A stretch of 64,000 nt of DNA from Sphingobacterium sp. UBA5670 (GTDB taxonomy: Bacteria > Bacteroidota > Bacteroidia > Sphingobacteriales > Sphingobacteriaceae), in contig NZ_DIIM01000019.1 of assembly GCF_002420705.1 (NCBI RefSeq), positions 1 to 64,000 on the forward strand. The letters are read 5' to 3'. The first letter of the stretch is position 1. Each line of letters begins with the position of its first letter. A model generated the notes under the pieces. It made no database searches, was not told the origin of the DNA, and saw only the letters and a program-made list of their open reading frames with translations. A program made the position numbers and the translations under genes. This document shows positions 35,363-45,421 of the stretch, piece after piece.

Positions 35363-35573
35363 AAGGTCATTTGCATGATCTTTGTTGTGGTAGGGTCATT
35401 CAGTGAAAGTTATACATGACATGTGCACGATTTCTGTGATACAGGGACGAATGAGAATAATCCCGAAGGGCTCATTGAAGCTCATCTGGACATTGTATAT
35501 GATCACTGAAGTCGCCTAAGGCAGTATAAATGCTTTTAAGAAAGAATAGGTTCACGAATAAACAAAATGCGAA

Positions 35574-35595
35574 GCATCCAAAATACATTGGATGC
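35574..35595 (+). other. stem-loop before hydrolase-methyltransferase gene
   Basis: GCATCCAA (35574-35581) and TTGGATGC (35588-35595) form an 8-bp stem with a 6-base loop, 25 bases before the next start. No T-run. The rest of the 258-base gap (35363-35620) shows no open frame I would support. Confidence 0.4.
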
Positions 35596-35620
35596 CGGCA
35601 CGAATGAATAAATTTTAATT

Positions 35621-37324
35621 ATGAAATCAGGTTACTTTAAAAGTTTCGATCAAGGCGAATTATTGTATCGCGTTTGGAATTATCAATCAGGTCAGCGAGC
35701 ACTAATCGTGTTGCACCGTGGGCATGAGCATTCAGAACGCCTGCAGGAAATGGCTATGGATCCACAGTTTGCCGGATACTCAATTTTTGCATTTGATTTA
35801 CGTGGACATGGGTATACGAAAGAGCCTGTTTCGCCTATATTTATGAATTATGTGCGGGATTTGGACAGTTTTGTTCATTACATCGCCCGTGAGTATTTAG
35901 TTGATACTAAGGATATTTTTGTTATTGCAAATAGCATTGCGGGTGTTGTTGTCAGTGCTTGGATACATGACTTTGCTCCTGCGATTGCAGGTATTGCGTT
36001 GTTGGCACCTGCTTTTGAAATTAAGTTATATGTGCCACTTGCCAATCAGATGATTGCGTTGGGAACAAAGTTAAAGAAGGATCTGATTATTCAGAGCTAT
36101 GTTAAATCGAAAGTATTGACCCATGATGTGGATCAGCAGAAAGCCTATGATTCAGATCCGTTGATTTCCAAGTCCATCAACGGTGCTTTGCTGGTCGATC
36201 TATTGAAGGCTGGCGAGCGTATCGTAGCGGATGCGGCAGCGATTGATATTCCTGTGATTGTTTTGTCTGCTGAGAAAGATTATGTGGTCAAAAATTCCGT
36301 GCAGAAAAAGTTCTTTGTGACGATAGCTTCAAAATTGAAAACCTTTATTACCTTACGTAATTTTTATCATGGAATTCTATTCGAAACCAATCGGCAGAAA
36401 GTCTATCACTATCTAAGGAATTTCATCGAGAAGGCTTATGCCCGACCACTTCCTGAATTGACACTGGATCCGGATGAATTTTCGGTCAAAGAGTATGAAA
36501 ACTTGTACCATAAATTACTTCCGGCTGGTGAAAAGTTGAATTATGCGGTTCAAAAATGGACATTGGGAAAAATTGGTTCATTAAGTCAGGGAATGAACTT
36601 AGGTTTACAGTTCGGTTTTGATTCTGGAATATCATTGGACTACGTCTATCGAAATGAGTCGCATGGGAAAAACCGTTTTGGGCGTATCCTTGATCGCGGC
36701 TACCTGGAAGCTATCGGTTGGAAAGGGATCCGTATTCGGAAACAGCATCTATTGCAGTTGTTGGAAGAGCATATTGCCCAGGTTAAGGCGGCAGGAAGAG
36801 CTGTAAAGATATTGGATATTGCAGGCGGTACTGGAAATTATTTATTTGATATCAAGGAAAAATATCCTGATACTGAAATAGTAATCAATGAATTTCTTTT
36901 GTCGAATATCGCTGTTGGTGAGAAAATTATTCGCAGAAAAGGGCTGCAGGGAATACGTTTTACTAATTACGACTGTTTTGATCGTGCTACGTATACCAAA
37001 CTAGAATTTGAACCTAATATTGTCATTATTTCGGGCATCTTCGAGCTTTTTGGCGATAATGAAATGGCAAGTCGGGCTGTACAGGGCGCAACTTCAATCT
37101 GTGAGGCCAATAGTCATTTGGTCTATACTGGTCAGCCCTGGCATCCGCAGTTAAAGATGATTGCTTTTGTATTAAACAGCCATCAGAAAAAAGACTGGGT
37201 GATGCGCCGTCGTTCGCAGAAAGAATTGGATCGTCTGATGGCCTATAACGGCGTGGTGAAGGAACGTATGCTTATTGACGATTTCGGGATATTTACAGTT
37301 TCTTCGGGGGCCGTGAAGGGGTAG
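35621..37324 (+). CDS. alpha/beta hydrolase-methyltransferase fusion (YnbC-like)
   Basis: 567 residues with two domains. Residues 1-290 are an alpha/beta hydrolase: HRGHEHSER near the oxyanion site, FAFDLRGHGYT, nucleophile region VIANSIAGV (Ser within N-S-I-A-G rather than GxSxG), acid in LSAEKDYVV and His in FYHGILFE. Residues about 380-567 are a class I SAM-dependent methyltransferase with the glycine loop LDIAGGTGNYLFDI. E. coli YnbC has the same fusion. It probably modifies the lipid product of the operon, by deacylation or esterification plus methylation. The 258-base gap upstream may carry its own promoter. Confidence 0.85.
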   Translation: MKSGYFKSFDQGELLYRVWNYQSGQRALIVLHRGHEHSERLQEMAMDPQFAGYSIFAFDLRGHGYTKEPVSPIFMNYVRDLDSFVHYIAREYLVDTKDIFVIANSIAGVVVSAWIHDFAPAIAGIALLAPAFEIKLYVPLANQMIALGTKLKKDLIIQSYVKSKVLTHDVDQQKAYDSDPLISKSINGALLVDLLKAGERIVADAAAIDIPVIVLSAEKDYVVKNSVQKKFFVTIASKLKTFITLRNFYHGILFETNRQKVYHYLRNFIEKAYARPLPELTLDPDEFSVKEYENLYHKLLPAGEKLNYAVQKWTLGKIGSLSQGMNLGLQFGFDSGISLDYVYRNESHGKNRFGRILDRGYLEAIGWKGIRIRKQHLLQLLEEHIAQVKAAGRAVKILDIAGGTGNYLFDIKEKYPDTEIVINEFLLSNIAVGEKIIRRKGLQGIRFTNYDCFDRATYTKLEFEPNIVIISGIFELFGDNEMASRAVQGATSICEANSHLVYTGQPWHPQLKMIAFVLNSHQKKDWVMRRRSQKELDRLMAYNGVVKERMLIDDFGIFTVSSGAVKG

Positions 37325-37449
37325 CGCTGAGTGCAAGTGATCAGAAGAATCTGAGAAAAACATTGTCCAAGTTATTCCATGTAATTGATGTGCGAGATAA
37401 AATCTATAGCGTAGAGGTACGAGTCCAACAGATTATTACGCTGTTTAAA

Positions 37450-37485
37450 TTCTCTCCATTGATCATTAACAATCAATGGAGAGAA
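37450..37485. terminator. hairpin between convergent lipid operon and ATPase gene
   Basis: Perfect 14-bp inverted repeat (37450-37463 with 37472-37485) with an 8-base loop, in the 175-base gap between two convergent operons. The T-run is weak, so it may act mainly as an end-stabilising hairpin. Confidence 0.6.
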
Positions 37486-37499
37486 ATCGATTTGCTGTT

Positions 37500-40400
37500 T
37501 TAATTCTTATACGCACGAATAGCTTGTATGATACCCTCTAGGTTTTCGTTAAAGTCCAGCAACTGTGCAAAAACTTTATCATCTTTTGCTAAGCCTCCAT
37601 GTTTATTGTTCTTCTGGAAGATCTCTTTGATTTGTTCCCAGCGTTCCTGTTCTATGGGATTGATCAATCCGGCGAGTTCTTTCAGTTTTAATAAATTACT
37701 TTCGGTATCTGCGGTCAGTGTCTGTGATTCGCTCTCATAATGCGCCAGGATAATTTGATCGATTTCCTGCTCATTCATCATGGGTACTACCTGAGCGACA
37801 AGCTTACTCATATTCCGGTAAGATCCCTGCATTTTGAACGGTGGTTCTGTCCGATAATTGTCCTGCATAGCCGCACTTTGGATATAATTCTGATTGACCT
37901 TAATAACAACGTTTCTGATCTTTAAGACATGTCGCAGTACAGCGATGAAGTCGTCGACATCCTGCTTCAGATAATTGCCTTCGAGCACTGGAAGCTGGTC
38001 CATCACCGACTGTGCATAGTTGACCAGTGCATAGAAGTCATTGAACGATTTACTTGCGATCTTTTCCAGGTAGCTGTTTTCAATCGCTGCGTTTTCAATG
38101 AGGCTTAGGTTAAATAAGGCTTCTGTATCGCCGATCACATCTCCCAAGTTGTATACGTCGGCACGGTTGGCAAGCATATCGGGGATCTGAAATTTGGATC
38201 CGCTCTCCGTATATGGGTTTCCGGCCATCACAATGCAGAATCTCTTTCCGCGTAAATCATATGTTTTGCTCTCTCCCTCAAAAATACCGTCGATCTTGCG
38301 CTGTCCATCGGCTAGAGAAATAAACTTTTGTAAGAATTCCGGATTTAAATGTTGGATGTCGTCCAGATAGAGCATCACATTGTCGGCCATTTCAAAGGCG
38401 AGATTGATCTTCTTAAGTTCCTCCCGTTCTCCCGAGGTCTTTGCTTCAATAGGGTCAATCGAAGTGATGGAATGTCCGATTGTAGGCCCATTGATCTTAA
38501 CAAAATGCAATCCCATGGTTTTGGCTAGATATTCCATTAATGTTGTTTTCCCGTAACCAGGAGGGGAGATGAGGAGTAACATACCCATTCGTGCAGTACG
38601 TTTATTGTCGCCTGCAGCTCCCAGCTGTTTGGCCAAGTTATTGCCGATCAAAGGAAAGTAAACTTCGTTGATCAATTTGTTGCGAACGAAAGATGTTAAC
38701 ACCTTCGGTTCAAAATCGCCGATTTTTAATTCTTTCGCATATGTCTTCCCAAGTTGTTCTTTCAATGAACTGAATTCTTGAAAACGCGGGACATTCAATT
38801 CGGTGAATGTTGTCAGTCGATGTAGAAATTCATGGTACTGAATCTGTTCTTCACCATTGTTCAAAATCGCGTGATTTCCCTTTAATCCTTGGATGAGTGC
38901 AGTGTCTTTTGCAATGATCAATTGGTATTCATCTTTTGGATAAAGTAAAGTGACTGCAGTTTCTTCGCTATATTTTCGAAAAGTATCATAATCACTGTTC
39001 TCGTCGATAAAAGAATTTAGCCAATTCAACGTCAAATAAAAGCGATCTACAAGACTGAATTGCATATGTTGAATGTCCCCTTCAAAAAGCTTGTAACTCT
39101 TTTTACTTTCTAATGTTCTTATAAAAGCTTTTTTCAACTCATCAGATTGTTCGCTGATAACAAACTTGCTGTAACTGGTAAAGGTATGGAAGAGATAAGC
39201 CGCTATTTCCCGGGCATTGATTGCTGACAAATCCAAATGGATGTCCCAATGGGAAAACAGTTTTGCGAGTTCATCAAGGACAGATTGGTAGCGTGTCGAA
39301 TTTGGAAAAGTTTTTAATACCGCATGCGTAGACAGGATCAGGGCCTGCTGTTTTTCCTGCTGCTCTTTAGGCAGTGAATGCCAAAAAAGCTGTGCCATGG
39401 CACGTAGGTGAGCATTATAACGTAAAAGATCGAGCTTGGTGTCGAGTTGTTTAAGGGTCTCGTAGATCGATAAAGCATCAAAATTATGTACACCTTTGAC
39501 ATAACCTTCGGAATAGCTCTGTTCGACAGTCTGGTTGATAAACAGATTGGCATCAAAATCCTGCTGCTCTTTTGAGGCAATGAATGTTTTGTAAGCCAAA
39601 TATTCGGCACGATATACTTCTTTGTTTTCTGAAATGAGCTCCTGATCCCAGATGTCTTTAAAATCTTCAATCTGGGTGCCAGCCACTTTTTGGTAGAAGC
39701 TAGTTCCTGTAAGATGAAAGTACAGTTCATCATTTTTGCGCACGAGTGTCAAACTAAGCGATTGGTTGTTGATAGCAAATTTGTGCTTGCCTAAGGCGAT
39801 GATATTCTCTCCATCAACAAAAAGATCATTCTTGTCCCGTAAAATGCGCAGTGCATCCTCTTGCGCTTTTTTGAGCAAGTTTTCCAGATTTTCTGCTTTT
39901 GAGACATCGTTTAGTGTTTTCAGTTCTTGTGCTAGCTGTCTGATCTTGTCAATCATCAAGTCCGAAGCAAAGAAACTTAGGATTTCCTCGCGTGCCGCAA
40001 ATGTCTTAGATTTATTTTCGATGTTTTTTAATACCCGAAGCCCAATTTGTTCGAGAGAAGAAGTACGTTTGTTAATCTGTTCAACGATCTGCTCTCTACG
40101 GGAATTGAACGCTTTGATCACTTCATCGCGTTTATCGGCAATCTTTAAAGCGAAGTCATCAAACTCAGAAAATTTACTTTCGAGTTCTTCAAGCTGAACG
40201 ATAACCTTGGTATAATACTCATCTACTTTCTCGGTAGTTGTAGAAAGTTCAAGATAATTCGTGACAGACTGTTCCAGTAATGTCAGTTGCGCAGAGAATT
40301 CTGCGATGGCTTCTGTACTTTTTAGTGAGTTGAGCTTTCGTGTAAGCTGTGCCCTGACTTCGTTCAGCGAAGAGAAAATCACCGAGATTTTTTCAATGAT

Positions 40401-42344
40401 CTTGGTCGTTTGGGTGGAGTCGTCGATTTTTAAACTGTTTAGAATATCGATCAATAACTCCAATTCACTCGATATGGCCGAATTCGCTTCTTCAATTGCT
40501 TTGGCATCATATACCTTAACAATTGCTGAGACGTTGTTTTTTTGCTGTTCAACTTTTTGCTCGTAGGGCAGAAGAGCTTCATCGCGCAATAAAAAAGCAA
40601 TCGTTTTCTCAGCGAGCTCGGTAGTAATAGACTGCAGCTTTTCGAGCAGGTTGTCTATTCTAGAAGTGTCAATATACTTGACATTTTTGAGATCAATGAT
40701 TTCCCCTTGCAAACGGCGGGAATCGGCAAGTTGATGGACAAGCTGGTCAAGTTTTTCTACAACGGAGCTATTAATGGAAAAAGTAAGCTCTTCCATTTTT
40801 TTATCCGCATTGGCATTGAGCTCTGTCGCATATTTGCGTTGGGTCTGCACTTTAACAAATTCGTCTATAGCAGTATTCGCAACCTCCTTGATCTGCGTTA
40901 AGGGCTGACCAAGATTTGCCAGTGCCTCATCCTTTATCCAAAAATAAGAGTCGAGCAGGATAGTTGATTTTTTGAGAATGTCTTCATATAAGCCCTCATA
41001 ACTATCTTCTTTATTGATCAGCTGTATGACTTCTTGTGCTTCGGCCATGGCCTGCACGATCTGCTTATTACCGACTTTATAGAGAGGATCGTCCTTTTTC
41101 TGTTCATTTTCTTTGAGCATGGCCATGTATGGGGTTTCCCAAATCTGAACCTGATGATGCCTTGTTGCTTCGGCCTCTGTATGGAAGTAAATTAAGCTAC
41201 CGTCTTTAAAAAGTGTGAAACCATTGCACACGATCGGCGTTTCAACATGCTGCTGAATGATATTATACGACAGTAAGATGTAGGTGTTAGTTTCCTCCTG
41301 GCAAAAGATATATAGAAAATCTTCACCATTTGGCGATGCTATTCGCCGAAGAAACGTGACTTGATCAAACTGGACGTCAAAGATTTTATGCGTGCCATTC
41401 TGTAAATAATATCCATTGGAAAAAATTATACCTTGATTGTCGGGCAACAAAATGGCTGATTCATTGAGCGATTTGAGATTGACAACCTCTTTGGTCCGTT
41501 GGTTGTAGACAAATGCGCGGAAATCCTCTTGATAGGGCTTGATACGGACAGCAATCAGATTGCCGAGGTCTGCATAGTAATAATCTGCATCGTCCAATTG
41601 TTGGTCTGCATTCGAAACCTTTTCCGAGAAAATACCTTTCCCTGTATCGGTATTGTTTTCAATTTTGAAGGTAATATCGCCGTTGATTGCTTCGATAAAG
41701 ATCTTGTCCATAATGGAGATATGGGGATGTTTGCCGAGGCGGCGGTCTTCGAGTGTCGTCTTCGTCCAGTCAAATTCAAACTGATTGGGTAATTTAACTT
41801 CGTGGATGCTGCGGTCATCCTGATATTGGAGCTTTCCATCTTTGATTAACCATTTGAATGCTTTCAGATCAGCGGGATTTTTACTGGTCTGAAATATCAT
41901 GTAAAGATAGTTCTCCGTACGCCGGAATTTGGAAAAGATGGAGTCCCGATAATATTTATAGAGGTTCTGATAATCACCGACAAAATTGGGATCATTGATC
42001 AGATCGAGCGGTTGCAGGATAAACTGATTGTTTTCAAAGGTATATACGCTGAAAACATCTTCGAGTTTAATTTCGGTACGTAATCCAAAATGAACATTGT
42101 AACCAAATATACATAGATTGTCCAGGGCTAAAATGCCACGGGCTACACAGTTGTTTTCTGTGGTGATTCGTTGATTGGCCTTGAGTACAAAACTAGTCGA
42201 ATTAAAGACTTCTTTGCGTGCTGCATTGAGCTGTTGGAGTTTAGTAGAAAGCTCTTCTTTTTGTGTAAATAGTCGCTTTCGGATAATCTCGTATGCACCT
42301 TGATCAAGGGAGTCGTTCTGATTTATTACGTTTTCTTCTGGCAT
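37500..42344 (-). CDS. giant coiled-coil AAA ATPase (DNA repair ATPase family name)
   Basis: 1614 residues, the last gene of the flotillin/PspA operon. The N-terminal 450 residues are beta-rich with repeated strand-turn units and no obvious membrane helix. Residues about 450-870 are long charged coiled coils. Residues about 1230-1480 are an AAA+ module: Walker A SPPGYGKTT (about 1263), Walker B MLYLDDIQH (about 1323), and the sensor-1 region IVMAGNPYTESG. Similar giant proteins are annotated as DNA repair ATPase in databases, a name with little support. Its place beside flotillin and PspA suggests membrane or protein remodelling instead, by analogy to AAA ATPases that act on ESCRT-III-type filaments. 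That functional reading is inference. Confidence 0.8.
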   Translation of the reverse strand: MPEENVINQNDSLDQGAYEIIRKRLFTQKEELSTKLQQLNAARKEVFNSTSFVLKANQRITTENNCVARGILALDNLCIFGYNVHFGLRTEIKLEDVFSVYTFENNQFILQPLDLINDPNFVGDYQNLYKYYRDSIFSKFRRTENYLYMIFQTSKNPADLKAFKWLIKDGKLQYQDDRSIHEVKLPNQFEFDWTKTTLEDRRLGKHPHISIMDKIFIEAINGDITFKIENNTDTGKGIFSEKVSNADQQLDDADYYYADLGNLIAVRIKPYQEDFRAFVYNQRTKEVVNLKSLNESAILLPDNQGIIFSNGYYLQNGTHKIFDVQFDQVTFLRRIASPNGEDFLYIFCQEETNTYILLSYNIIQQHVETPIVCNGFTLFKDGSLIYFHTEAEATRHHQVQIWETPYMAMLKENEQKKDDPLYKVGNKQIVQAMAEAQEVIQLINKEDSYEGLYEDILKKSTILLDSYFWIKDEALANLGQPLTQIKEVANTAIDEFVKVQTQRKYATELNANADKKMEELTFSINSSVVEKLDQLVHQLADSRRLQGEIIDLKNVKYIDTSRIDNLLEKLQSITTELAEKTIAFLLRDEALLPYEQKVEQQKNNVSAIVKVYDAKAIEEANSAISSELELLIDILNSLKIDDSTQTTKIIEKISVIFSSLNEVRAQLTRKLNSLKSTEAIAEFSAQLTLLEQSVTNYLELSTTTEKVDEYYTKVIVQLEELESKFSEFDDFALKIADKRDEVIKAFNSRREQIVEQINKRTSSLEQIGLRVLKNIENKSKTFAAREEILSFFASDLMIDKIRQLAQELKTLNDVSKAENLENLLKKAQEDALRILRDKNDLFVDGENIIALGKHKFAINNQSLSLTLVRKNDELYFHLTGTSFYQKVAGTQIEDFKDIWDQELISENKEVYRAEYLAYKTFIASKEQQDFDANLFINQTVEQSYSEGYVKGVHNFDALSIYETLKQLDTKLDLLRYNAHLRAMAQLFWHSLPKEQQEKQQALILSTHAVLKTFPNSTRYQSVLDELAKLFSHWDIHLDLSAINAREIAAYLFHTFTSYSKFVISEQSDELKKAFIRTLESKKSYKLFEGDIQHMQFSLVDRFYLTLNWLNSFIDENSDYDTFRKYSEETAVTLLYPKDEYQLIIAKDTALIQGLKGNHAILNNGEEQIQYHEFLHRLTTFTELNVPRFQEFSSLKEQLGKTYAKELKIGDFEPKVLTSFVRNKLINEVYFPLIGNNLAKQLGAAGDNKRTARMGMLLLISPPGYGKTTLMEYLAKTMGLHFVKINGPTIGHSITSIDPIEAKTSGEREELKKINLAFEMADNVMLYLDDIQHLNPEFLQKFISLADGQRKIDGIFEGESKTYDLRGKRFCIVMAGNPYTESGSKFQIPDMLANRADVYNLGDVIGDTEALFNLSLIENAAIENSYLEKIASKSFNDFYALVNYAQSVMDQLPVLEGNYLKQDVDDFIAVLRHVLKIRNVVIKVNQNYIQSAAMQDNYRTEPPFKMQGSYRNMSKLVAQVVPMMNEQEIDQIILAHYESESQTLTADTESNLLKLKELAGLINPIEQERWEQIKEIFQKNNKHGGLAKDDKVFAQLLDFNENLEGIIQAIRAYKN

Positions 42345-42391
42345 AAAATGAGCTTTTCTCGACTTTGTATATGTGGTAAAACTTTTGTTTA

Positions 42392-42428
42392 TTGCCTATA
42401 GTGATTATTATGAATCATCTACAGGCAA
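42392..42428 (-). other. stem-loop between flotillin and giant ATPase genes
   Basis: TTGCCTATAGTGATT (42392-42406) pairs with AATCATCTACAGGCAA (42413-42428) with one bulge and one wobble. It lacks a U-run, so it could mark mRNA processing or partial termination, lowering ATPase output relative to flotillin. Confidence 0.45.
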
Positions 42429-42449
42429 TAGAGGTTCCGTAGCTAATTA

Positions 42450-44564
42450 TTACAGTTTTTTATTAGAAATTCCTAAATTTTTCGCCAATCCGAACAAGGA
42501 ATTGATAAAGCTTTTATCTTCACCATTTTCGGCGTCGCTAGCCGCTTGTTGAAGTTTAATCAGTGCTGCTGAAACGGTGAGGTTCTTGATGTCGTTTGTA
42601 GAAATTCCATATTTATCGGCTAATCCACGTACCTTCTCTGCGAGGTCGCCTTGTCCATGCGGCCCTAGAAGTGAATTCTTAATATCAGTGGCATGTTTTG
42701 AGTTGTCAATCAAGTGATCAAAACCTTTGGAATTAGAAACTTGACGGACGATATTCTCAAAGAACATGGTTTCGCCACCAACAATATCGATTTTTGCCGT
42801 TTTAAGTGCTTCCGACAATACACCAGCTTGTGCTTGAGCAATGTCTTTTTGGATATTGATGTGTGCGAGTTCAATATCACGTTCTTTTTGCAATTGCAAT
42901 TTGAATTCTTCGTGATCTCTGCCCACACCATCTAATTTCTTCATCGCTTCAGCTTTCTCTTCGATACCTTTCGCTTCAGCAAGCGCTTTCTCACGCACCA
43001 CTTCCGCCTGTGCTAAGCCTTCTTTACGCATCGCTTCAGCTTTCTTCTCAATGACGCTAGCTTCAACAGTGCCTTGTTTTTCTTCAGCTTCGGCTTTTGC
43101 AACCATAACTTCGGCTTCGGACAAGCCAAGCGCTGCTTCTTCTTTAGCTTGTGCTTCGGCAATAATCTTACGACTTTCGGCTTCTTTGAGTGAAGCTTCT
43201 TTTTTAGCCTCAGCATCTATCAGTAATTCCTGTGCACGTTTCTCCGCAATTTTACGAGCGGCCTCAGCATCGATGACTTTTTTCTCTGCTTCCTGTTCCG
43301 CGGCGATTTTTGCTGCTTCGGCAGCTTTAACAGTAGAAATTAATTTTTCTTCGGCTTCTTGTGATGCCGCGATAACACCCGCCTGTTTCTTCCGTTCCAC
43401 TTCACGGAATACTTCGATGTCTCGGACGCCTTGTTGTTCTTCAATAACGCCTTTCTCCAATTGTACACGCTCTTTGATAACTCCCTGAATACTTTTCTTC
43501 TCGGTCTCGATGGAACGCTCTTTGTCAATTTGAGCCAGGGTAACAATACGTTCACGTTCGGTTTGCTCCAACGCACGGTCTTTCTCTACACGTTCTGCTT
43601 CCACAGCATCTGTGCGTTGTTTATTTTTCTCCGCAATGATAATCTGACGTAGTTTATTCTCTTCCTGAACCGCTAATTGTTCTTCGGTAGCAATTCGGAC
43701 GCTTTCGTACTTGAGACGTTCCTCTTCGCGGACCTTTGCAATTTCAGCTTCTTCACGTGCTTTGATGTTGTCAATTTCCCGTTTTTGCTTTTCTTCTTTT
43801 TCGGCAAGCTGACGGTCCAATTCTAGAATAGCTTCCCTTGCTTCTACATTTTGTTTTTTGATGAGCTTTTCTTCGTCACGACGGATGAAGTTAGCATTGA
43901 TATTTTGTTTGGCTGTTAACTCCGTGATTTTTTTGATGCCCTCACTATCTAAGATATTATTGGGATTAAGGTGCTCGATATCGGTCTGTTCGAGGTAATC
44001 GATTGCACAATCGTCCAATATATAGCCATTTAGGTCTGTTCCGATAATGTCTAGAATTTCATCACGGAATTCGCGACGGGCTTCATATAATTCGATAAAA
44101 TCAAATTTCTTTCCGACTGTTTTTAGGGCCTCTGAGAATTTAGATTCAAAAATACTTTTTAATGTCTCGGGTTCACTTGCACGGTCACAGCCCAGATTTT
44201 GGGCAACATTGATCACATCATCCACGCTTTTGTTGACACGAACGAAGAAGGCCACTTTGATGTCTGCACGAATATTGTCTTTACAGATCAAACCTTCACC
44301 TTGCATACGAGCGATTTCAATTTTTTTGATTGAGATGTCCATGATCTCCATCTTGTGAAATACAGGTACAACATACATTCCTTTGTTAAATGCTACTTTT
44401 GTACCCCCAACACCGGTGCGAACGATCGCTTTCCCTTGTGGAATTTTCTTGTAGAATGCACTCAATACAACAAAGAATGCAAAAATTAAAAAGACAGCCA
44501 AACCGACAATTAAAAGTATAATTCCGTTTAAGCCACTTAAAAATAAAAGAGGTTGATATAGCAT
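42450..44564 (-). CDS. flotillin-family (SPFH/band 7) membrane scaffold
   Basis: 704 residues, longer than E. coli YqiK (about 550). One N-terminal membrane helix (IILLIVGLAVFLIFAFFVVLS, about 15-35) is followed by the SPFH domain (IPQGKAIVRTGVGGTKVAF, KIEIARMQGEGLICKDNI to about 215). Then comes a very long Ala/Glu/Lys-rich coiled coil (about 220-600) in which EA and AEAEK units recur, and a C-terminal region ending GLAKNLGISNKKL. Flotillins form ring-like or caged membrane microdomains. Here it follows the YqiJ/NfeD-like gene, the usual flotillin partner. The giant ATPase gene lies 105 bases downstream. Confidence 0.93.
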   Translation of the reverse strand: MLYQPLLFLSGLNGIILLIVGLAVFLIFAFFVVLSAFYKKIPQGKAIVRTGVGGTKVAFNKGMYVVPVFHKMEIMDISIKKIEIARMQGEGLICKDNIRADIKVAFFVRVNKSVDDVINVAQNLGCDRASEPETLKSIFESKFSEALKTVGKKFDFIELYEARREFRDEILDIIGTDLNGYILDDCAIDYLEQTDIEHLNPNNILDSEGIKKITELTAKQNINANFIRRDEEKLIKKQNVEAREAILELDRQLAEKEEKQKREIDNIKAREEAEIAKVREEERLKYESVRIATEEQLAVQEENKLRQIIIAEKNKQRTDAVEAERVEKDRALEQTERERIVTLAQIDKERSIETEKKSIQGVIKERVQLEKGVIEEQQGVRDIEVFREVERKKQAGVIAASQEAEEKLISTVKAAEAAKIAAEQEAEKKVIDAEAARKIAEKRAQELLIDAEAKKEASLKEAESRKIIAEAQAKEEAALGLSEAEVMVAKAEAEEKQGTVEASVIEKKAEAMRKEGLAQAEVVREKALAEAKGIEEKAEAMKKLDGVGRDHEEFKLQLQKERDIELAHINIQKDIAQAQAGVLSEALKTAKIDIVGGETMFFENIVRQVSNSKGFDHLIDNSKHATDIKNSLLGPHGQGDLAEKVRGLADKYGISTNDIKNLTVSAALIKLQQAASDAENGEDKSFINSLFGLAKNLGISNKKL

Positions 44565-44684
44565 ATGATTTGTATTTATTTAGATTTTAATATTTGGGTT
44601 TACGATTCTGATTTAGAAAAATAAAGATCCGCTTTTTTAGGACAATTGTTTAGGTGGCGAGTCTTTGCGTTTATTCCTTTTCCA

Positions 44685-45410
44685 TTAAATATTGTCTATC
44701 GTGATTTCTTTGGTCACATAATAATATTTCTTGTCCTTGGATTCGTCAACAATAATGACATCGTCTCCGTAGCCTATTTTATCCCCATTGTGGCTGACAA
44801 CATTGAGACGAATAGGATCCTGTTGGACGATAAATTCCGCAGAACCTATTTTCTTTCCTTCAATGCTAGCCCTCATTTTACCCATACGGCCAAGAAAATC
44901 GTGGCTTTCTTCGCCGTTATAACCTATATTTTTGAACATTTTAGCTAGAGGTTTGGTCAGAAAATGCATTAAAATAAATGTGACAATGAAAACGGGGATT
45001 AGGATTAGTACAGACTTTATTCCCCATGAAGCAACGTCGATAAAGAGTGATGAAATAATGGTAATTATCCAACCTATAAATTTAAACAGTGTTACAATAA
45101 GCATGATGGGTACTTTGCCAACATTGATGTAATCCATTGCTTTTGCAAAGAAGCCAGGTTCTGCATGCCCGTCGGTGTCCGTATGATGATGGTGTGTATG
45201 ATCCCCTCCTTCGGTTGCGATATCATGTGAACCATCAACGTCCGTGACATCAGGTGTAGGATGGAGGTCTATATCTGCATCCGCATCAAATAGATGGACT
45301 CCGTCACCCATCAGAAACATAAATAACCAATACACTACAGACAGGCCTGTTAAGACCGTCATGATTCCATTGGATAATGGATTAAATAAGATATTGATTA
45401 GTTCTGTCAT
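44685..45410 (-). CDS. YqiJ/NfeD-like membrane protein with His/Asp-rich loop
   Basis: 241 residues. An N-terminal helix pair (IMTVLTGLSVVYWLFMFLMG) is followed by an acidic, His-rich loop at about 40-85 (DADADIDLHPTPDVTDVDG, HTHHHHTDTDGH). Two or three more helices follow at about 95-155 (PIMLIVTLFKFIGWIITIISSLF, VLILIPVFIVTFILMHFL). A C-terminal OB-fold-like domain is at about 165-241 (GRMGKMRASIEGKKIGSAEF, IGYGDDVIIVDE). This matches YqiJ, the partner of flotillin YqiK, and NfeD-like proteins. The His/Asp loop could bind metal or sense divalent cations; this is inferred from composition only. Confidence 0.85.
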   Translation of the reverse strand: MTELINILFNPLSNGIMTVLTGLSVVYWLFMFLMGDGVHLFDADADIDLHPTPDVTDVDGSHDIATEGGDHTHHHHTDTDGHAEPGFFAKAMDYINVGKVPIMLIVTLFKFIGWIITIISSLFIDVASWGIKSVLILIPVFIVTFILMHFLTKPLAKMFKNIGYNGEESHDFLGRMGKMRASIEGKKIGSAEFIVQQDPIRLNVVSHNGDKIGYGDDVIIVDESKDKKYYYVTKEITIDNI

Positions 45411-45421
45411 ATTGCTATTGT

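Noticed and set aside
32177..37324. Anti-phage system built on the patatin (CBASS-type)
   Set aside because: No cyclic-nucleotide synthase, HORMA, TIR or other defence gene is present, and the neighbours are lipid-synthesis enzymes.
39736..40197. 153-codon plus-strand frame inside the giant ATPase gene, and other long frames opposite the flotillin and metE genes (43051-43488, 51396-51932)
   Set aside because: They are antisense to coiled-coil or codon-biased coding sequence, have Ser/Ala-rich repetitive products and no family resemblance.
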